Assembly (NCBI GenBank): GCA_015056945.1
Contig: SVFH01000005.1
Location: 62,001-126,000, forward strand
DNA: 64,000 bases
Reading direction: 5' to 3'
DNA from: Lachnospiraceae bacterium
GTDB taxonomy: Bacteria; Bacillota; Clostridia; Lachnospirales; Lachnospiraceae
The notes under the pieces are model-generated. The model saw only the letters and a list, made by a program, of their open reading frames with translations. It was not told the origin of the DNA and did not search any database. Below are positions 45,764 through 56,271 of this stretch, one piece after another (positions within the stretch are counted from its first letter, which is position 1; every line of letters starts with the position of its first letter). A program made the translations under genes and the position numbers.

Positions 45764-46500
45764 TACCCCCAATTCATCCCGGCACTTTTTAACAAAAGTG
45801 CAGTGTAATCGTTCTGCGGATTCGCATATAAGTCCTCAACCGCTGCTGCTTCCACTACTTTTCCGTCCTTTAGAACCATACAGTAGTCACAAATCTGATA
45901 AACAGTGCGTAAATCATGCGAAATAAAAATCATCGCCAGTTCACGCTCCTTACATAATCGCTGCATCAATCCAAGAATCTGTTTCTGAATCGTTACATCC
46001 AACGCAGATACCGGCTCGTCCGCAATCAAAATCTTCGGTTCACACAACAGAGCCATTGCAATCATAACCCTCTGACGTTGTCCGCCGGATAACGCCTTCG
46101 GCAAACGGTTCAGTAGTTCTTTTTCAAGCTCTGTTTCTTCCAAAATTGCTTCTATTCGCGCCTCCCACTCCTTTGATGAAATGCCCGTCAATCGAAGAGC
46201 TTCCTCCAAAAGCCACCTTACTGTTTTGGCCGGATTGAGTGCACTGTAGCTATCTTGAAAAATCATTTGCACCTTTTGCGTCTCAACACTTCCTCCATCC
46301 GGTTGCAAAATCCCGGCAATACATTTGGCAAGCGTAGATTTGCCACTGCCGCTTTCACCGACAATTCCCAGAATCTCTCCTTTTTTCAGAGAAAAGGAAA
46401 CCGCTTCAATCCCTTTTCCTCTTTCCGTATTTCCGGAAAACAATTTCTTTTTGGTATAATAAAAGGAAAGGTCTTTTACCGCACATACAGCATCACTCAT
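45763..46500 (-). CDS. Oligopeptide/dipeptide-type ABC transporter ATPase (OppF-like)
   Basis: 245 residues from the ATG at 46500 behind AAGGGAG. Walker A is GESGSGKST, the signature LSGGQRQRV, Walker B ILIADEPVSALD and switch His FISHDLRTV. As usual for OppF partners, it is the second ATPase after OppD. Its start overlaps the preceding gene end by 8 bp. Confidence 0.95.
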   Translation of the reverse strand: MSDAVCAVKDLSFYYTKKKLFSGNTERGKGIEAVSFSLKKGEILGIVGESGSGKSTLAKCIAGILQPDGGSVETQKVQMIFQDSYSALNPAKTVRWLLEEALRLTGISSKEWEARIEAILEETELEKELLNRLPKALSGGQRQRVMIAMALLCEPKILIADEPVSALDVTIQKQILGLMQRLCKERELAMIFISHDLRTVYQICDYCMVLKDGKVVEAAAVEDLYANPQNDYTALLLKSAGMNWG

Positions 46501-47293
46501 TTTTAACTCCCTTCGGTAACATTGCAGGTATCGCCGCAATTAATTCCTTTGTATACATAGCGGAAGGATTCTGAAAAATCTTTTCTACAGTTCCCTCTTC
46601 TGCAATTTTACCATCCTTCATAACAAGCACACGTTCCGCCAACTGTTTCACCAGGCTCAAATCATGTGAGATAAACAGAATTGCAGTATCGGCAGTTTGA
46701 TTAATCTCACGGAGAAGTTCAATGATTTGTGCCTGAATCGTAACATCAAGCGCCGTAGTGGGTTCATCCGCAATCAACAATTTAGGCTTGCAAATCATTG
46801 CCGCCGCAATCATAACACGTTGCCGCATTCCGCCGGATAATTCATGCGGATACATCTGATATATTTTTTCAGGCTCGGGAAGTTTCACATCCGCAAGGGC
46901 TTTGATTGCCGCCTCACGTAATTTCATTTTATCTCTTTCACCATGCACACGTAAGGCTTCTTCCACCTGCCAGCCGATTTTTCGCAACGGATTTAACCCT
47001 GTAAGCGGATCCTGAAAAACAATTGCAATATCTTTCCCCTGTATGTTTCTCAATTCACTCCGGTCGACAAACAAAAGATTTTTGCCTTCCCAGAGAATTT
47101 CACCGGATTTCTTAATATCTCCTCGGTTTAACAAACCTGCAACCGCAAGTGCAGTCATACTTTTACCGGAACCGGATTCTCCTACAATCCCCAATATTTC
47201 TCCTTCTTTTAGGGTAAAAGAAATATCATCAACCGCTGTCTCCGGAAGGGAATGATCATGAAATTCAATCGTAAGATGATTAACGCAAAGCAT
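46493..47293 (-). CDS. Oligopeptide/dipeptide-type ABC transporter ATPase (OppD-like)
   Basis: 266 residues. Walker A is GESGSGKSM, the signature LSGGMRQRV, Walker [13 protein letters not shown] and switch His FISHDLSLV. It powers import with the OppF-like subunit. It overlaps the permease gene end by 14 bp. Confidence 0.95.
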   Translation of the reverse strand: MLCVNHLTIEFHDHSLPETAVDDISFTLKEGEILGIVGESGSGKSMTALAVAGLLNRGDIKKSGEILWEGKNLLFVDRSELRNIQGKDIAIVFQDPLTGLNPLRKIGWQVEEALRVHGERDKMKLREAAIKALADVKLPEPEKIYQMYPHELSGGMRQRVMIAAAMICKPKLLIADEPTTALDVTIQAQIIELLREINQTADTAILFISHDLSLVKQLAERVLVMKDGKIAEEGTVEKIFQNPSAMYTKELIAAIPAMLPKGVKNE

Positions 47294-48089
47294 TCTGTTT
47301 CCTTCCTTTCTCGCTGATGAGACTAATTCCGAACAGCATAATAATCATAATAAGCCCCGGGAAAATTGTATAAAAAGGAGCGCTTCGCAAATATCCCTGC
47401 GCCTCTGACAACATTCTTCCGAGACTGGCCTGCGGTGGCTGCACACCGATTCCGAGATAACTCATGCCGGCCTCTGCCAAAACGGTATTATTAAAAGAAA
47501 TCAGGATACAGTTTAAAAAAGTAGGCATCACATTCGGCAGAATATGTACCAAAAGGATTCTGAGATCTCCTGCGCCGAGCATTTTAGCAGTTTGAACGTA
47601 GCCCATCTCTCTCTCTTTCAGAAATTCCTGTCGCATCATTTTGGCAAAACTGGGAATAATGGCTATGCCAAGTGCCAGAATCACATTAAGATTTCCGTTT
47701 CCGAACAAACTGATAAAAATCAATGCCAGTAAAACCGACGGAATTGCAAATAAAACATCAAGAATTCTCATCAGAATTCCATCCGTCACACCACCATAAT
47801 ATCCCATCAGGGCACCGAGTATAGTTCCCCCTATTGTCCCGATTACCACACTTGCCGTACCGATACATAACGTTATCAGCGCACCGGACTGTGTTCGTGA
47901 AAAAATATCTCGTCCGAAATTGTCACATCCGAACGGATGGGTAAACGAAGGGGCTGCAAGCTTTGCTGTCACATCCATAGCCTCCGGATCATAAGGCATA
48001 AAAACAAGCCCGGAAAGCGCAAAAAATACAATGCTCCCAAGTAAAACACATCCCAATATGAAATTTGTATTTAAATTCTTTCTTTTCAT
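47280..48089 (-). CDS. ABC transporter permease (OppC/DppC-like)
   Basis: 269 residues with about six membrane helices. HPFGCDNFGRDIFSRTQSGALITL and the EAA-type loop near AKMMRQEFLKEREMGYVQTAKMLGAGDLRIL are typical of the OppC family. It forms the membrane channel with the OppB-like subunit. Confidence 0.95.
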   Translation of the reverse strand: MKRKNLNTNFILGCVLLGSIVFFALSGLVFMPYDPEAMDVTAKLAAPSFTHPFGCDNFGRDIFSRTQSGALITLCIGTASVVIGTIGGTILGALMGYYGGVTDGILMRILDVLFAIPSVLLALIFISLFGNGNLNVILALGIAIIPSFAKMMRQEFLKEREMGYVQTAKMLGAGDLRILLVHILPNVMPTFLNCILISFNNTVLAEAGMSYLGIGVQPPQASLGRMLSEAQGYLRSAPFYTIFPGLIMIIMLFGISLISEKGRKQNALR

Positions 48090-48112
48090 AAATAAGTTTT
48101 CCCAAGCACACT

Positions 48113-49054
48113 TTATCTTCTAATTCTGGGATCAATCATCGCATGAATGATATCCGTAACAAAACCCACACTTACAATCAAAATCGCAATCAGCATAACA
48201 ATTGCGGTTACAACCGGATAATCCCTGGTTGAAATCGCTGACAAAAGACTTCTTCCAAGTCCCGGAATACCAAAAACCTGTTCAATAATGATTCCGGAAG
48301 CAATCATATCCGCCACAACCATGCCTACAAACGTAATTGTCGGCATGACGGCGTTTTTTAAAATATGCTTATAAAGCATCTGTGTCGTGCTGTTCCCTCT
48401 GCTGTATGCCGTGCGTGCATAATCTTTTTGTGCCTCTTCCAAAATTCCGGTTTTTAATAACCGGATACACATTGCACACTTTGGAATTGCCAACGCAAGT
48501 GCAGGAAAAAACAAGTATGAAATAAAACCGAAAAGATTTGACGTATAATCCACGTATCCTCCCGGGGTAAAAAGACGGAATACAATCCCAAACAGATAGG
48601 TCAGTGCCAGCCCCAGCAAAAAAGGCGGCAATGACATAAAAAACTGATTCAACGCCATAACAAGCTTATCTGCTTTCCCACCGACATGTTTTGCCGTATA
48701 TATCCCCATCGGTACAGAGACGGCACATACTATCAACAGTGCCATAACAGACAGCGTCAGATTGATTGGAATTTTAGAGACAATCAAGCTTCCGACACTA
48801 CAGGAATAAGAATACGACCGGCCGAATTCCAATGTGAAAATACTTCCCAGCCACTTCACATAGCGTAATACAAATGGTTCATTCAACCCCATTTCCTCAC
48901 GCATAAGTTCCAAACGCTCCGGGGTTGCCTGTGTACCAAGTTTGTGAACTGCAGGATCACCCGGAAGAATTGCAAAAATTGCAAAAACAACAAAAGAGGT
49001 CACCAACAGGGTAAATACCAGTATCAAAGCTTTTTTCACAAGGTATTTTCCCAT
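48113..49054 (-). CDS. ABC transporter permease (OppB/DppB-like)
   Basis: 313 residues with six membrane helices. The N-terminal KALILVFTLLVTSFVVF, EEMGLNEPFVLRY and the EAA-type loop (LEEAQKDYARTAYSRGNSTTQML) fit OppB. It starts behind GGAGGT, 22 bp after the binding-protein stop. Confidence 0.95.
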   Translation of the reverse strand: MGKYLVKKALILVFTLLVTSFVVFAIFAILPGDPAVHKLGTQATPERLELMREEMGLNEPFVLRYVKWLGSIFTLEFGRSYSYSCSVGSLIVSKIPINLTLSVMALLIVCAVSVPMGIYTAKHVGGKADKLVMALNQFFMSLPPFLLGLALTYLFGIVFRLFTPGGYVDYTSNLFGFISYLFFPALALAIPKCAMCIRLLKTGILEEAQKDYARTAYSRGNSTTQMLYKHILKNAVMPTITFVGMVVADMIASGIIIEQVFGIPGLGRSLLSAISTRDYPVVTAIVMLIAILIVSVGFVTDIIHAMIDPRIRR

Positions 49055-49076
49055 TGTCGTGACCTCCGTTTCTTTC

Positions 49077-50603
49077 TTATTGTGCAGCAGGCTGTATCGT
49101 TGTTACATCCAATACATAAATCGGATAAAAACGATAACCGCTGTATTTTTTATTCAGTGCAACAAACTCAGGCAAATCCTGAATATAAATATTTGCAGCA
49201 TCTTCTGCAAGCAGCTTCTCACAATTACGAAAAGCATCCGTGCGTAAAGCATCATCCGTTGTTCCCATTGCCTGTGCAAAGGAAGCATCATATCCGGAAT
49301 TCTGATAATTAATAAAATTATCACCGGCATCACTTACAAAGCGATCCAAAAATGCAGATGCTGTAAGCTGTGGTGCATCTACACCGATAACAGTCGCATC
49401 AAAATTGCGTCCCACATAAGTATCTGATAACCATGTATCCCAGTCAACCAATACAATTTCCGCATTCACATTAACTGCCTTTAACTGTTCGGCAACAACC
49501 TGTGCAGTATCCACATGTTGCTGATAATTAGACGGTACGGTTATTTTGAAATCAAACCCGTTCTCATAACCTGCTTCTTTAAGCAAAGCTTTAGCCTTTT
49601 CAATATCGTAAGGATACTGATTTGTCAGATTATCATCGAAATACTTGCCGAAAGCAGGAATCATACTGCTTCCGATTAAGGTTCCTTTTCCATCTGATAC
49701 AAACTGTAAGATTTCTTCTCTGTTTACCGCATGACAGAGTGCCTGCCGTACTCTCACATCCTGAAAAGGTTCTGCTGCATTATTTAAATAAACAGCCTGA
49801 ACAAGATTCATCGTCCCTTCCAAAATTTCAAATTTACTCTTATCAATTTCAGCCATCTGTGCAGAAGTCAGTCTGCAGAACATATCAATGGTTCCGCCGT
49901 TTAATTCCATCGCAATGGTATCTGCATTGGCACATATTTTGAAAGTAACATTCTCAATCGCAGCCGGAGTTTTCCAGTATGCATCAAATCGTTTCATTTT
50001 AATATTTTCCAACGGTGAACGTGACACAAAGCAATACGGACCGGTTCCGATTGCGGTTTGAGACGGTGTCGGATTACTTTTCGGAATAATAGCTGCTTCA
50101 ATACTTGCAAGTACCGCAAGCAAATCACTGTCCGGTTCCGCTAATGAAATTGTAACATGTTTCTCATCATCAATCTCAACGCTCTGAATATTAGAAAACG
50201 CCGATATTGCAGGATTTCCACCCTCGATATCGGCGCATTTAGCTATTGAATATGCTATATCTTCCGCCGTAACCGGGTTGTTATCATGGAACTTAATTCC
50301 TTCCCTAATTGTAAATGTGTACTTGCATCCATCTTCGGATATTACCACATCACTGGCTACTGCGGGCACAATATTCCCATCGACATCTGTTTTATACAAG
50401 CCCTCATATACATTGAAAAAGATTTCCTTTGTTCCTGCCGCCAACATTTCGTGGGGGTCAAGACTGTCTTCAATATCCTGAGGAATACCGATGGTAATAG
50501 AGGAAGAGGCATCCGCTGCCTTATCACCTGTACATGCGCACAGTGCAATAGTCAGTGTAAGTAACAACCCAAAGAGGAGACTGATTCTTCTCCTACTCTT
50601 CAT
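49077..50603 (-). CDS. Substrate-binding lipoprotein of the Opp/Dpp-type transporter
   Basis: 508 residues. The signal peptide ends in a lipobox (ALCAC-T). The SBP_bac_5 family pattern is present: SLDPHEML, YEGLYKTDVDGNIVPAVA, IREGIKFHDNNPVTAEDIAYS, VRVRQALCHAVNREEIL and KALLKEAGYENGFDFKI. The ligand could be peptide, nickel or another solute; no His motif specific for nickel is evident. It is the first gene of the operon. Confidence 0.94.
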   Translation of the reverse strand: MKSRRRISLLFGLLLTLTIALCACTGDKAADASSSITIGIPQDIEDSLDPHEMLAAGTKEIFFNVYEGLYKTDVDGNIVPAVASDVVISEDGCKYTFTIREGIKFHDNNPVTAEDIAYSIAKCADIEGGNPAISAFSNIQSVEIDDEKHVTISLAEPDSDLLAVLASIEAAIIPKSNPTPSQTAIGTGPYCFVSRSPLENIKMKRFDAYWKTPAAIENVTFKICANADTIAMELNGGTIDMFCRLTSAQMAEIDKSKFEILEGTMNLVQAVYLNNAAEPFQDVRVRQALCHAVNREEILQFVSDGKGTLIGSSMIPAFGKYFDDNLTNQYPYDIEKAKALLKEAGYENGFDFKITVPSNYQQHVDTAQVVAEQLKAVNVNAEIVLVDWDTWLSDTYVGRNFDATVIGVDAPQLTASAFLDRFVSDAGDNFINYQNSGYDASFAQAMGTTDDALRTDAFRNCEKLLAEDAANIYIQDLPEFVALNKKYSGYRFYPIYVLDVTTIQPAAQ

Positions 50604-50666
50604 AGTTCTTACCTTCCTTTCATCTATTCCTTTCTATATTTGTCCTTCTTATTTAGGACGAAAGCA

Positions 50667-50695
50667 ATTGTAACAGACGTTTATTAATTCGTCAA
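50667..50695 (-). promoter_or_regulatory. Sigma-A promoter of the ABC transporter operon
   Basis: A minus-strand TTGACG (50695-50690) lies 17 bp from TACAAT (50672-50667), about 64 bp upstream of the binding-protein start. Confidence 0.85.
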
Positions 50696-50728
50696 GTCCT
50701 ACATGCATTCCGCCTTCTGCGTATCAGA

Positions 50729-51178
50729 TTATTTTAGCACCTTACGCAATTCGTCCATAAACGTATTTACATCCTTAAATTCGCGATATACCGAAGCAAA
50801 TCTGACATAAGCTACCGGGTCAAGTTCTTTCAATTTATTCATAATACGCTCTCCGACAATCGCGCTCTGAATTTCACGTTCTTCCATACCGGAAATTTCA
50901 TTCTCAACTTCATCTACAAGCTGGGTAATCTGTGCAACTGACACAGGTCTTTTATGGCAGGCACGTAAAACACCGGCTTCTATTTTACTCCTGTCATACG
51001 TTTCACGATTCTGATCTTTCTTAATAATGATAAGAGGAATCGTTTCAATTTTTTCATATGTGGTAAAACGTTTACCGCATTCATCACAAACACGACGACG
51101 ACGGATGGAATTATTATCTTCCGCCGGTCTTGAGTCAATTACTCTGGTATTTTCATGATTACAAAAAGGACATTTCAT
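50729..51178 (-). CDS. nrdR: Ribonucleotide reductase repressor NrdR
   Basis: 149 residues from the ATG at 51178 behind GGAG. The zinc ribbon (MKCPFC ... RRRRVCDECGKRFTTYE) and ATP-cone (VAQITQLVDEVE) match NrdR. It represses ribonucleotide reductase genes in response to ATP/dATP. Confidence 0.97.
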   Translation of the reverse strand: MKCPFCNHENTRVIDSRPAEDNNSIRRRRVCDECGKRFTTYEKIETIPLIIIKKDQNRETYDRSKIEAGVLRACHKRPVSVAQITQLVDEVENEISGMEEREIQSAIVGERIMNKLKELDPVAYVRFASVYREFKDVNTFMDELRKVLK

Positions 51179-51291
51179 TCGCGTTCTCCATTTCCTGTGC
51201 ATATGCACATCACATACTATCCGTATGGTATATTCAATCAGATACTTTCCATAAAATTGTATATCAAATTCACCTTTTCGTCAACTCTTCC

Positions 51292-51519
51292 CTATACATC
51301 TACAAGAATCACATCCGGTCCTATTTGCTTGATATCGCAATAACATATCACATATTCCGGCGAAGACTGAAACAGATTGCACAACTTTCCTTTTGCAGGT
51401 ATATACACCTTCTCTATACAGCCACGCTTACAATCAAATTCAAGATCATCAATCCGCCCCAGTATTTTGCAATCACGCATACTGATTACTTCTTTATCAA
51501 TCAGTTCGGAAAACAGCAT
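51292..51519 (-). CDS. ymxH: YlmC/YmxH-family PRC-barrel sporulation protein
   Basis: 75 residues. A PRC-barrel fold with GRIDDLEFDCKRGCIEKVYIPA and PDVILVDV is typical of YlmC/YmxH. It starts behind AAGGTGGAG. It commonly sits next to sigG, as here, but here on the opposite strand from sigG. Confidence 0.88.
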   Translation of the reverse strand: MLFSELIDKEVISMRDCKILGRIDDLEFDCKRGCIEKVYIPAKGKLCNLFQSSPEYVICYCDIKQIGPDVILVDV

Positions 51520-51608
51520 CTCTCCACCTTCTTTCCCTGTTCCGCTTTTACCGGAAATAAGTTTCTACTTTATTTTATGCATCTCCTCACAAAAACTACT
51601 CACTTTTG

Positions 51609-51638
51609 GAATAAAACACTGTAAATATGTGCATTCTT
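51609..51638 (+). promoter_or_regulatory. Candidate sigma-F/sigma-G promoter of sigG
   Basis: GAATA (51609-51613) and CATTCTT (51632-51638) are separated by 18 bp, close to the sigma-G pattern GMATR-N18-CATNHTA; the last position is T rather than A. It lies about 50 bp before the sigG start. Confidence 0.35.
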
Positions 51639-51687
51639 TTTAATAGTCTTTTCCGACACAAAAAACAGATTCGACAGGAGGATGCTT

Positions 51688-52467
51688 ATGGCCCTTTGTA
51701 AAGTAGAAATCTGCGGTGTAAACACCGCCAATCTTCCCATTCTTAAAGCAGAAGAAAAAGAGGAACTGTTTGAAAAAATAATGCAGGGAGACGAAGAAGC
51801 CAGACAAAAATATATTGAGGGAAATTTAAGACTCGTTCTCAGTGTCATGAAACGGTTCCATTCAAGCGGCGAAAATGCTGATGACTTATTTCAAATCGGC
51901 TGTATCGGACTGATGAAGGCCATTGATAATTTTGACACTACTTTAAACGTTAAATTCTCTACCTATGCCGTTCCGATGATTATCGGTGAAATCAGACGTT
52001 TTTTAAGAGACAACAACACAATCCGCGTAAGCCGCTCATTAAAGGACACCGCCTACAAAGCAATCTGTGCCAAAGAAATACTCTCTAAGCGCGGCATCAA
52101 AGAACCCACAATCGAAGATATTTCCAAAGAAACCGGCATTCCGAAAGAAGACATTATTTATGCGCTTGATGCCATACAGCAGCCAATCAGTCTTTATGAG
52201 CCTGTTTTTACGGATGGGAATGAAGCACTGTATGTTATGGACCAGCTAAGCGATAAAAAAGCGCATGAAGAGCTTTGGATTGAACAATTAAGTCTTTCTG
52301 ATGCCCTTCTCAAGCTCAAAGAACGCGAAAAGAAAATAATCATCCTCCGCTTTCTTGAAGGAAAAACGCAAATGGAAGTATCTCAAACAATCGGAATTTC
52401 CCAGGCCCAGGTTTCAAGACTGGAAAAAAATGCATTACTCACAATGCGCGAATACCTTGAATATTAA
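51688..52467 (+). CDS. sigG: Sporulation sigma factor SigG
   Basis: 259 residues from the ATG at 51688 behind AGGAGG (an in-frame ATG six bases upstream overlaps the ribosome-binding site). The N-terminus KVEICGVNTANLPIL, with the YIEGNLRLVLSVMKRF and DDLFQIGCIGLMKAIDNFD regions, and the VSQTIGISQAQVSRLEK helix-turn-helix are typical of SigG. It drives forespore-specific late sporulation genes. It is the first plus-strand gene of the inverted block. Confidence 0.96.
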   Translation: MALCKVEICGVNTANLPILKAEEKEELFEKIMQGDEEARQKYIEGNLRLVLSVMKRFHSSGENADDLFQIGCIGLMKAIDNFDTTLNVKFSTYAVPMIIGEIRRFLRDNNTIRVSRSLKDTAYKAICAKEILSKRGIKEPTIEDISKETGIPKEDIIYALDAIQQPISLYEPVFTDGNEALYVMDQLSDKKAHEELWIEQLSLSDALLKLKEREKKIIILRFLEGKTQMEVSQTIGISQAQVSRLEKNALLTMREYLEY

Positions 52468-52567
52468 TTCATTTTTCAAATTTATTTATTTTTTTGATGC
52501 AATCTTTATCCCATAATGATATACTAGCAATTAGTAAGTTTTAGCATTTTGTTATGGAGGAAACGTT

Positions 52568-53977
52568 ATGTTAGATTTTATGACTTCCTTTACGGTGGGC
52601 AGCCAATCAAAGCACGGACTAAAAATCATCATTGTCGGAGCCGGCAGTGTCGGCAGTACCCTGGTAGAACAGCTCGTCAAGGAAGGCCACAACATTACAC
52701 TGATTGATCAGAATCCGGAATCCCTGCATTCCATTACCAATCTTTACGACATTATGGGAATTGTAGGAAACGGTGCCAGTTACAGTGTGCAACTGGAAGC
52801 CGGAATCAAAGATACTGACTTACTGATTGCAGTTACCAATTCAGATGAATTAAATCTTCTTTGTTGTACTGTTGCCAAACAGGTGGCAAACTGTAACGCG
52901 ATTGCCCGCGTACGTACGCCTGACTACAATGAAGAAAGCAATTATTTACGCGAAAAACTCGGTCTTGTAATGGTAATGAATCCGGAATTTGAAGCAGCCA
53001 AAGAAGCCGCTCGGGTCCTTTACCTTCCCACAGCATTAGAAGTTAACTCTTTTGCACACGGGCAGGCAGAGATTATAAAATTTAAAGTTCCTGAATATAA
53101 CGTATTAGAAGGAAAACCTATTTATTCTTTATCACGTGATTATCCGCAGTGTAAGATTTTAATTTGCGCCGTAGAAAGAAATGGGGATGTTTATATTCCC
53201 TCCGGTGATTTTGTTATTCACACAGGGGATGTACTATCCTTTGTCTCAACCAGACAAAATGCCAAACTCTTTCTTGACCAGATTGGGTTTAACACCAAAC
53301 AGGTCAAAAATACAATTATCATAGGTGGCGGGAAGGCTGCGTACTATCTTGCCCAGCAGCTTCTTAATATGGGCATTGATGTTAAAATCATCGAACGCAA
53401 CATGAAACGGTGCGAAGAATTAAGCATTTTACTCCCGAACGCCATAATCATTAACGGTGATGGCTCTGACACGGAACTCCTCAAAGAAGAAGGCATTGAA
53501 TTTGCAGAATCTTTTGTTCCGTTAACCGGTACCGATACTGAAAATATTATGCTGACCCTTTACGCCAAACAGATATCCAATGCAAAGGTTATTACCAAAA
53601 TTAACCGCTCCACCTTCAAAAATGTTATAGCAAAACTTGACTTAGGAAGTGTTGTGTATCCGGAGCAGATTACATCAGAGGCCATCATCAAATATGTCAG
53701 AGCAAAGAAGAATTCCTATAACAGCAATATTCAAACGCTCTATCACATGTTTGATTCGCGCATAGAAGCAATCGAATTTCTTGTAGAAAAAGAATCTCCT
53801 GCAACGGGAATTCCGCTTATGGAACTTACCCTCAAGAAAAATCTTCTTATTTCATTTATTAACCGAAATGGAAAAATAATTATTCCAAATGGTCAGGACT
53901 GCATACAAATCGGGGATACGGTTATGATTGTCACTTCCCATACAGGCTTCAAAGATTTAGAAGATATTCTTGAATAA
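52568..53977 (+). CDS. trkA: Trk potassium uptake regulator TrkA
   Basis: 469 residues, two RCK modules. NAD-binding Rossmann motifs are VGAGSVGSTLVEQL near residue 23 and IGGGKAAYYLAQQL near 246, each with a TrkA-C part. It gates TrkH in response to nucleotides. The start follows GGAGG. trkH follows after 51 bp. Confidence 0.96.
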   Translation: MLDFMTSFTVGSQSKHGLKIIIVGAGSVGSTLVEQLVKEGHNITLIDQNPESLHSITNLYDIMGIVGNGASYSVQLEAGIKDTDLLIAVTNSDELNLLCCTVAKQVANCNAIARVRTPDYNEESNYLREKLGLVMVMNPEFEAAKEAARVLYLPTALEVNSFAHGQAEIIKFKVPEYNVLEGKPIYSLSRDYPQCKILICAVERNGDVYIPSGDFVIHTGDVLSFVSTRQNAKLFLDQIGFNTKQVKNTIIIGGGKAAYYLAQQLLNMGIDVKIIERNMKRCEELSILLPNAIIINGDGSDTELLKEEGIEFAESFVPLTGTDTENIMLTLYAKQISNAKVITKINRSTFKNVIAKLDLGSVVYPEQITSEAIIKYVRAKKNSYNSNIQTLYHMFDSRIEAIEFLVEKESPATGIPLMELTLKKNLLISFINRNGKIIIPNGQDCIQIGDTVMIVTSHTGFKDLEDILE

Positions 53978-54028
53978 GCAAAAAAGAATTGTGTATTATA
54001 AATAATTTGTGAGAAAAGAGTTATCATC

Positions 54029-55492
54029 ATGAACATATCAATTGTGCGTTATCTGTTAGGGCAGATTCTTAAAATAGAAGCGATTCTTCTGCTCTTTCCA
54101 TGTATTGTCGCTTTCATATTCAGAGAAAAACAAGGACTATGCTTCCTCATAGTTTCCGCTGTTAGCGCCCTGCTCGGTATTCTATTGGCCGCAAAAAAAC
54201 CAAAGAACAATGTATTTTATTTAAAAGAAGGATGCGTTACCACCGCATCCTCTTGGATTATTCTAAGCTTAGTCGGTTGTCTCCCTTTTTACATAAGCAG
54301 GGAAATTCCTTCTTTTACAAATGCATTATTTGAGACCGTATCCGGTTTCACGACTACAGGTGCCAGTATCCTTTCCGATATAGAATCTCTCAGCAAATGC
54401 ATGTTGTTCTGGCGCAGTTTTACGCATTGGATTGGCGGAATGGGGGTACTCGTATTCCTTCTTGCCATTGCACCTATGGCAGGTGGTTCAAACATGAATC
54501 TCATGAAGGCAGAAAGCACGGGACCGTCTGTCGGAAAGCTCGTTCCCAAGGTACGTACAACCGCCAGAATTTTGTATTTGCTCTACTTGATACTTACTAT
54601 TGTTCAGTTCCTTTTTTTGATTTTGGGTAATGTACCTGTTTTTGACAGCATCTGCATTGCGCTCGGCACAGCCGGTACCGGAGGCTACAGTATTAAAAAT
54701 GATGGTTTCGCCTCTTACTCGCCTTATTGCATCTGGGTAACAGGTATTTTCATGGTTTTATTCGGTGTAAACTTCAACTTTTACTATTTATTTTTATACA
54801 AAAAAATTAAAAAAGCCTTGCAAATGGAAGAAGTCCGTACGTATTTTACTATTATTCTTGTTTCCGTTTTAATCATTTGTATTTTCAACATAGGCAATTA
54901 TACCTCTTTTGTTGAAGGATTAATGCACTCCTTTTTTCAGGTTGCATCTATCATTACAACCACCGGATTTGCGTCAATCGACTTTGATCAATGGGAGCAA
55001 GTTCCCAAACTTATTCTTCTGGCTCTTATGTTTGTGGGCGGTTGTGCCGGCAGCACCGCCGGTGGCATCAAAGTATCGCGTATTATCATTTTTGTAAAGA
55101 CCGTATTCAAAGAATTACTTTCATATATTCATCCGAAGAGCATCAAAAAAATACAACTGGATCACAAGCCGATTGAACACGAAGTCATTCGTGCCACAAA
55201 TGTTTATTTGATTATTTTTATTTTGATTTTTTTGATTTCCTTATTTTTCATTTCATTTGAGAACAAGGATTTCACTACTAATTTTTCTGCCATTGCAGCA
55301 ACACTTAACAATATCGGTCCCGGATTATCAATGGTAGGACCGATGTGTAATTTCGACCACTTTTCCATATTTTCAAAATATGTTATGATTTTTGACATGT
55401 TAGCGGGAAGACTCGAATTATTCCCATTGCTCCTGCTTTTCCATCCAGCTCTTTGGAAAGAGTATTTTTCCAGCAGAAAAGGAACAATCTAA
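54029..55492 (+). CDS. trkH: Trk potassium channel subunit TrkH
   Basis: 487 residues with about ten membrane helices and repeated potassium-selectivity loops (TVSGFTTTGAS, LGTAGTGGYS, ITTTGFAS, LNNIGPGLS). HWIGGMGVLVFLLAIAPMAGG is typical of TrkH/KtrB. It imports K+ with TrkA. Confidence 0.96.
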   Translation: MNISIVRYLLGQILKIEAILLLFPCIVAFIFREKQGLCFLIVSAVSALLGILLAAKKPKNNVFYLKEGCVTTASSWIILSLVGCLPFYISREIPSFTNALFETVSGFTTTGASILSDIESLSKCMLFWRSFTHWIGGMGVLVFLLAIAPMAGGSNMNLMKAESTGPSVGKLVPKVRTTARILYLLYLILTIVQFLFLILGNVPVFDSICIALGTAGTGGYSIKNDGFASYSPYCIWVTGIFMVLFGVNFNFYYLFLYKKIKKALQMEEVRTYFTIILVSVLIICIFNIGNYTSFVEGLMHSFFQVASIITTTGFASIDFDQWEQVPKLILLALMFVGGCAGSTAGGIKVSRIIIFVKTVFKELLSYIHPKSIKKIQLDHKPIEHEVIRATNVYLIIFILIFLISLFFISFENKDFTTNFSAIAATLNNIGPGLSMVGPMCNFDHFSIFSKYVMIFDMLAGRLELFPLLLLFHPALWKEYFSSRKGTI

Positions 55493-55525
55493 TACCTGAA
55501 ACAAGTTACCGGCAGATTTACCAAA

Positions 55526-56263
55526 TTACAATTCTTTGCAGATTTCTTTCTTGAGACGATTCATAATCCGCTTCTCAAGTCTGGAAATATAGGATTGCGA
55601 TATTCCGAGTAAATCTGCCACTTCTTTTTGCGTCATCTCCTGACCGTCAGGCCGTCCAAGTCCATATCGCAAATCAATGATTAAGCGTTCACGTTCTTTC
55701 AGTGAAGCAATCGCCTTCGCAAGCAAACGTCTTTCCACATCATTTTCGATATCACGATAAATAATGTCCTCTTCCGTCCCCAGAACATCCGACAAAAGCA
55801 ACTCATTTCCATCCCAATCTACATTTAAGGGCTCATCTATGGAAACTTCCATTCTCACCTTGTTATTACGTCTTAAGAACATTAAAATTTCATTTTCAAT
55901 ACATCTTGATGCATAGGTTGCCAGCTTAATATTCTTGTCGGCACGAAATGTATTAATCGATTTAATTAAACCAATTGTTCCAATCGAAATCAAATCTTCT
56001 ACACCGACACCTGTATTATCAAATTTTTTCGCGATATATACAACAAGCCTTAAATTGTGCTCAATCAGGAGTGCTTTCGCATCTGTCTCATGGTTTGTTC
56101 CAAGCTGCATGATACATGCATTTTCTTCTTCCACTTCCAGAGGAGGCGGCAATACCTCTGTTCCTCCAATATAAAAGAGTTCGTTTGAGGCGTCACCATC
56201 TTCTTTATGTAATCGTCTTTTAAACTGTACTCCCAGAAACTGTTCAATTATTTCAATTTTCAT
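55526..56263 (-). CDS. sigE: Sporulation sigma factor SigE (pro-sigma-E)
   Basis: 245 residues from the ATG at 56263. The N-terminal propeptide ends near [15 protein letters not shown], the cleavage neighbourhood of SpoIIGA. Sigma regions follow ([66 protein letters not shown]). It directs early mother-cell gene expression. Its start lies 9 bp after the spoIIGA stop. Confidence 0.97.
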   Translation of the reverse strand: MKIEIIEQFLGVQFKRRLHKEDGDASNELFYIGGTEVLPPPLEVEEENACIMQLGTNHETDAKALLIEHNLRLVVYIAKKFDNTGVGVEDLISIGTIGLIKSINTFRADKNIKLATYASRCIENEILMFLRRNNKVRMEVSIDEPLNVDWDGNELLLSDVLGTEEDIIYRDIENDVERRLLAKAIASLKERERLIIDLRYGLGRPDGQEMTQKEVADLLGISQSYISRLEKRIMNRLKKEICKEL

Positions 56264-56271
56264 AATGTTCT

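Noticed and set aside
49077-50603. Assignment of the ABC transporter as nickel (NikABCDE)
   Set aside because: No nickel-specific motif is visible; peptide or other solutes are equally possible.
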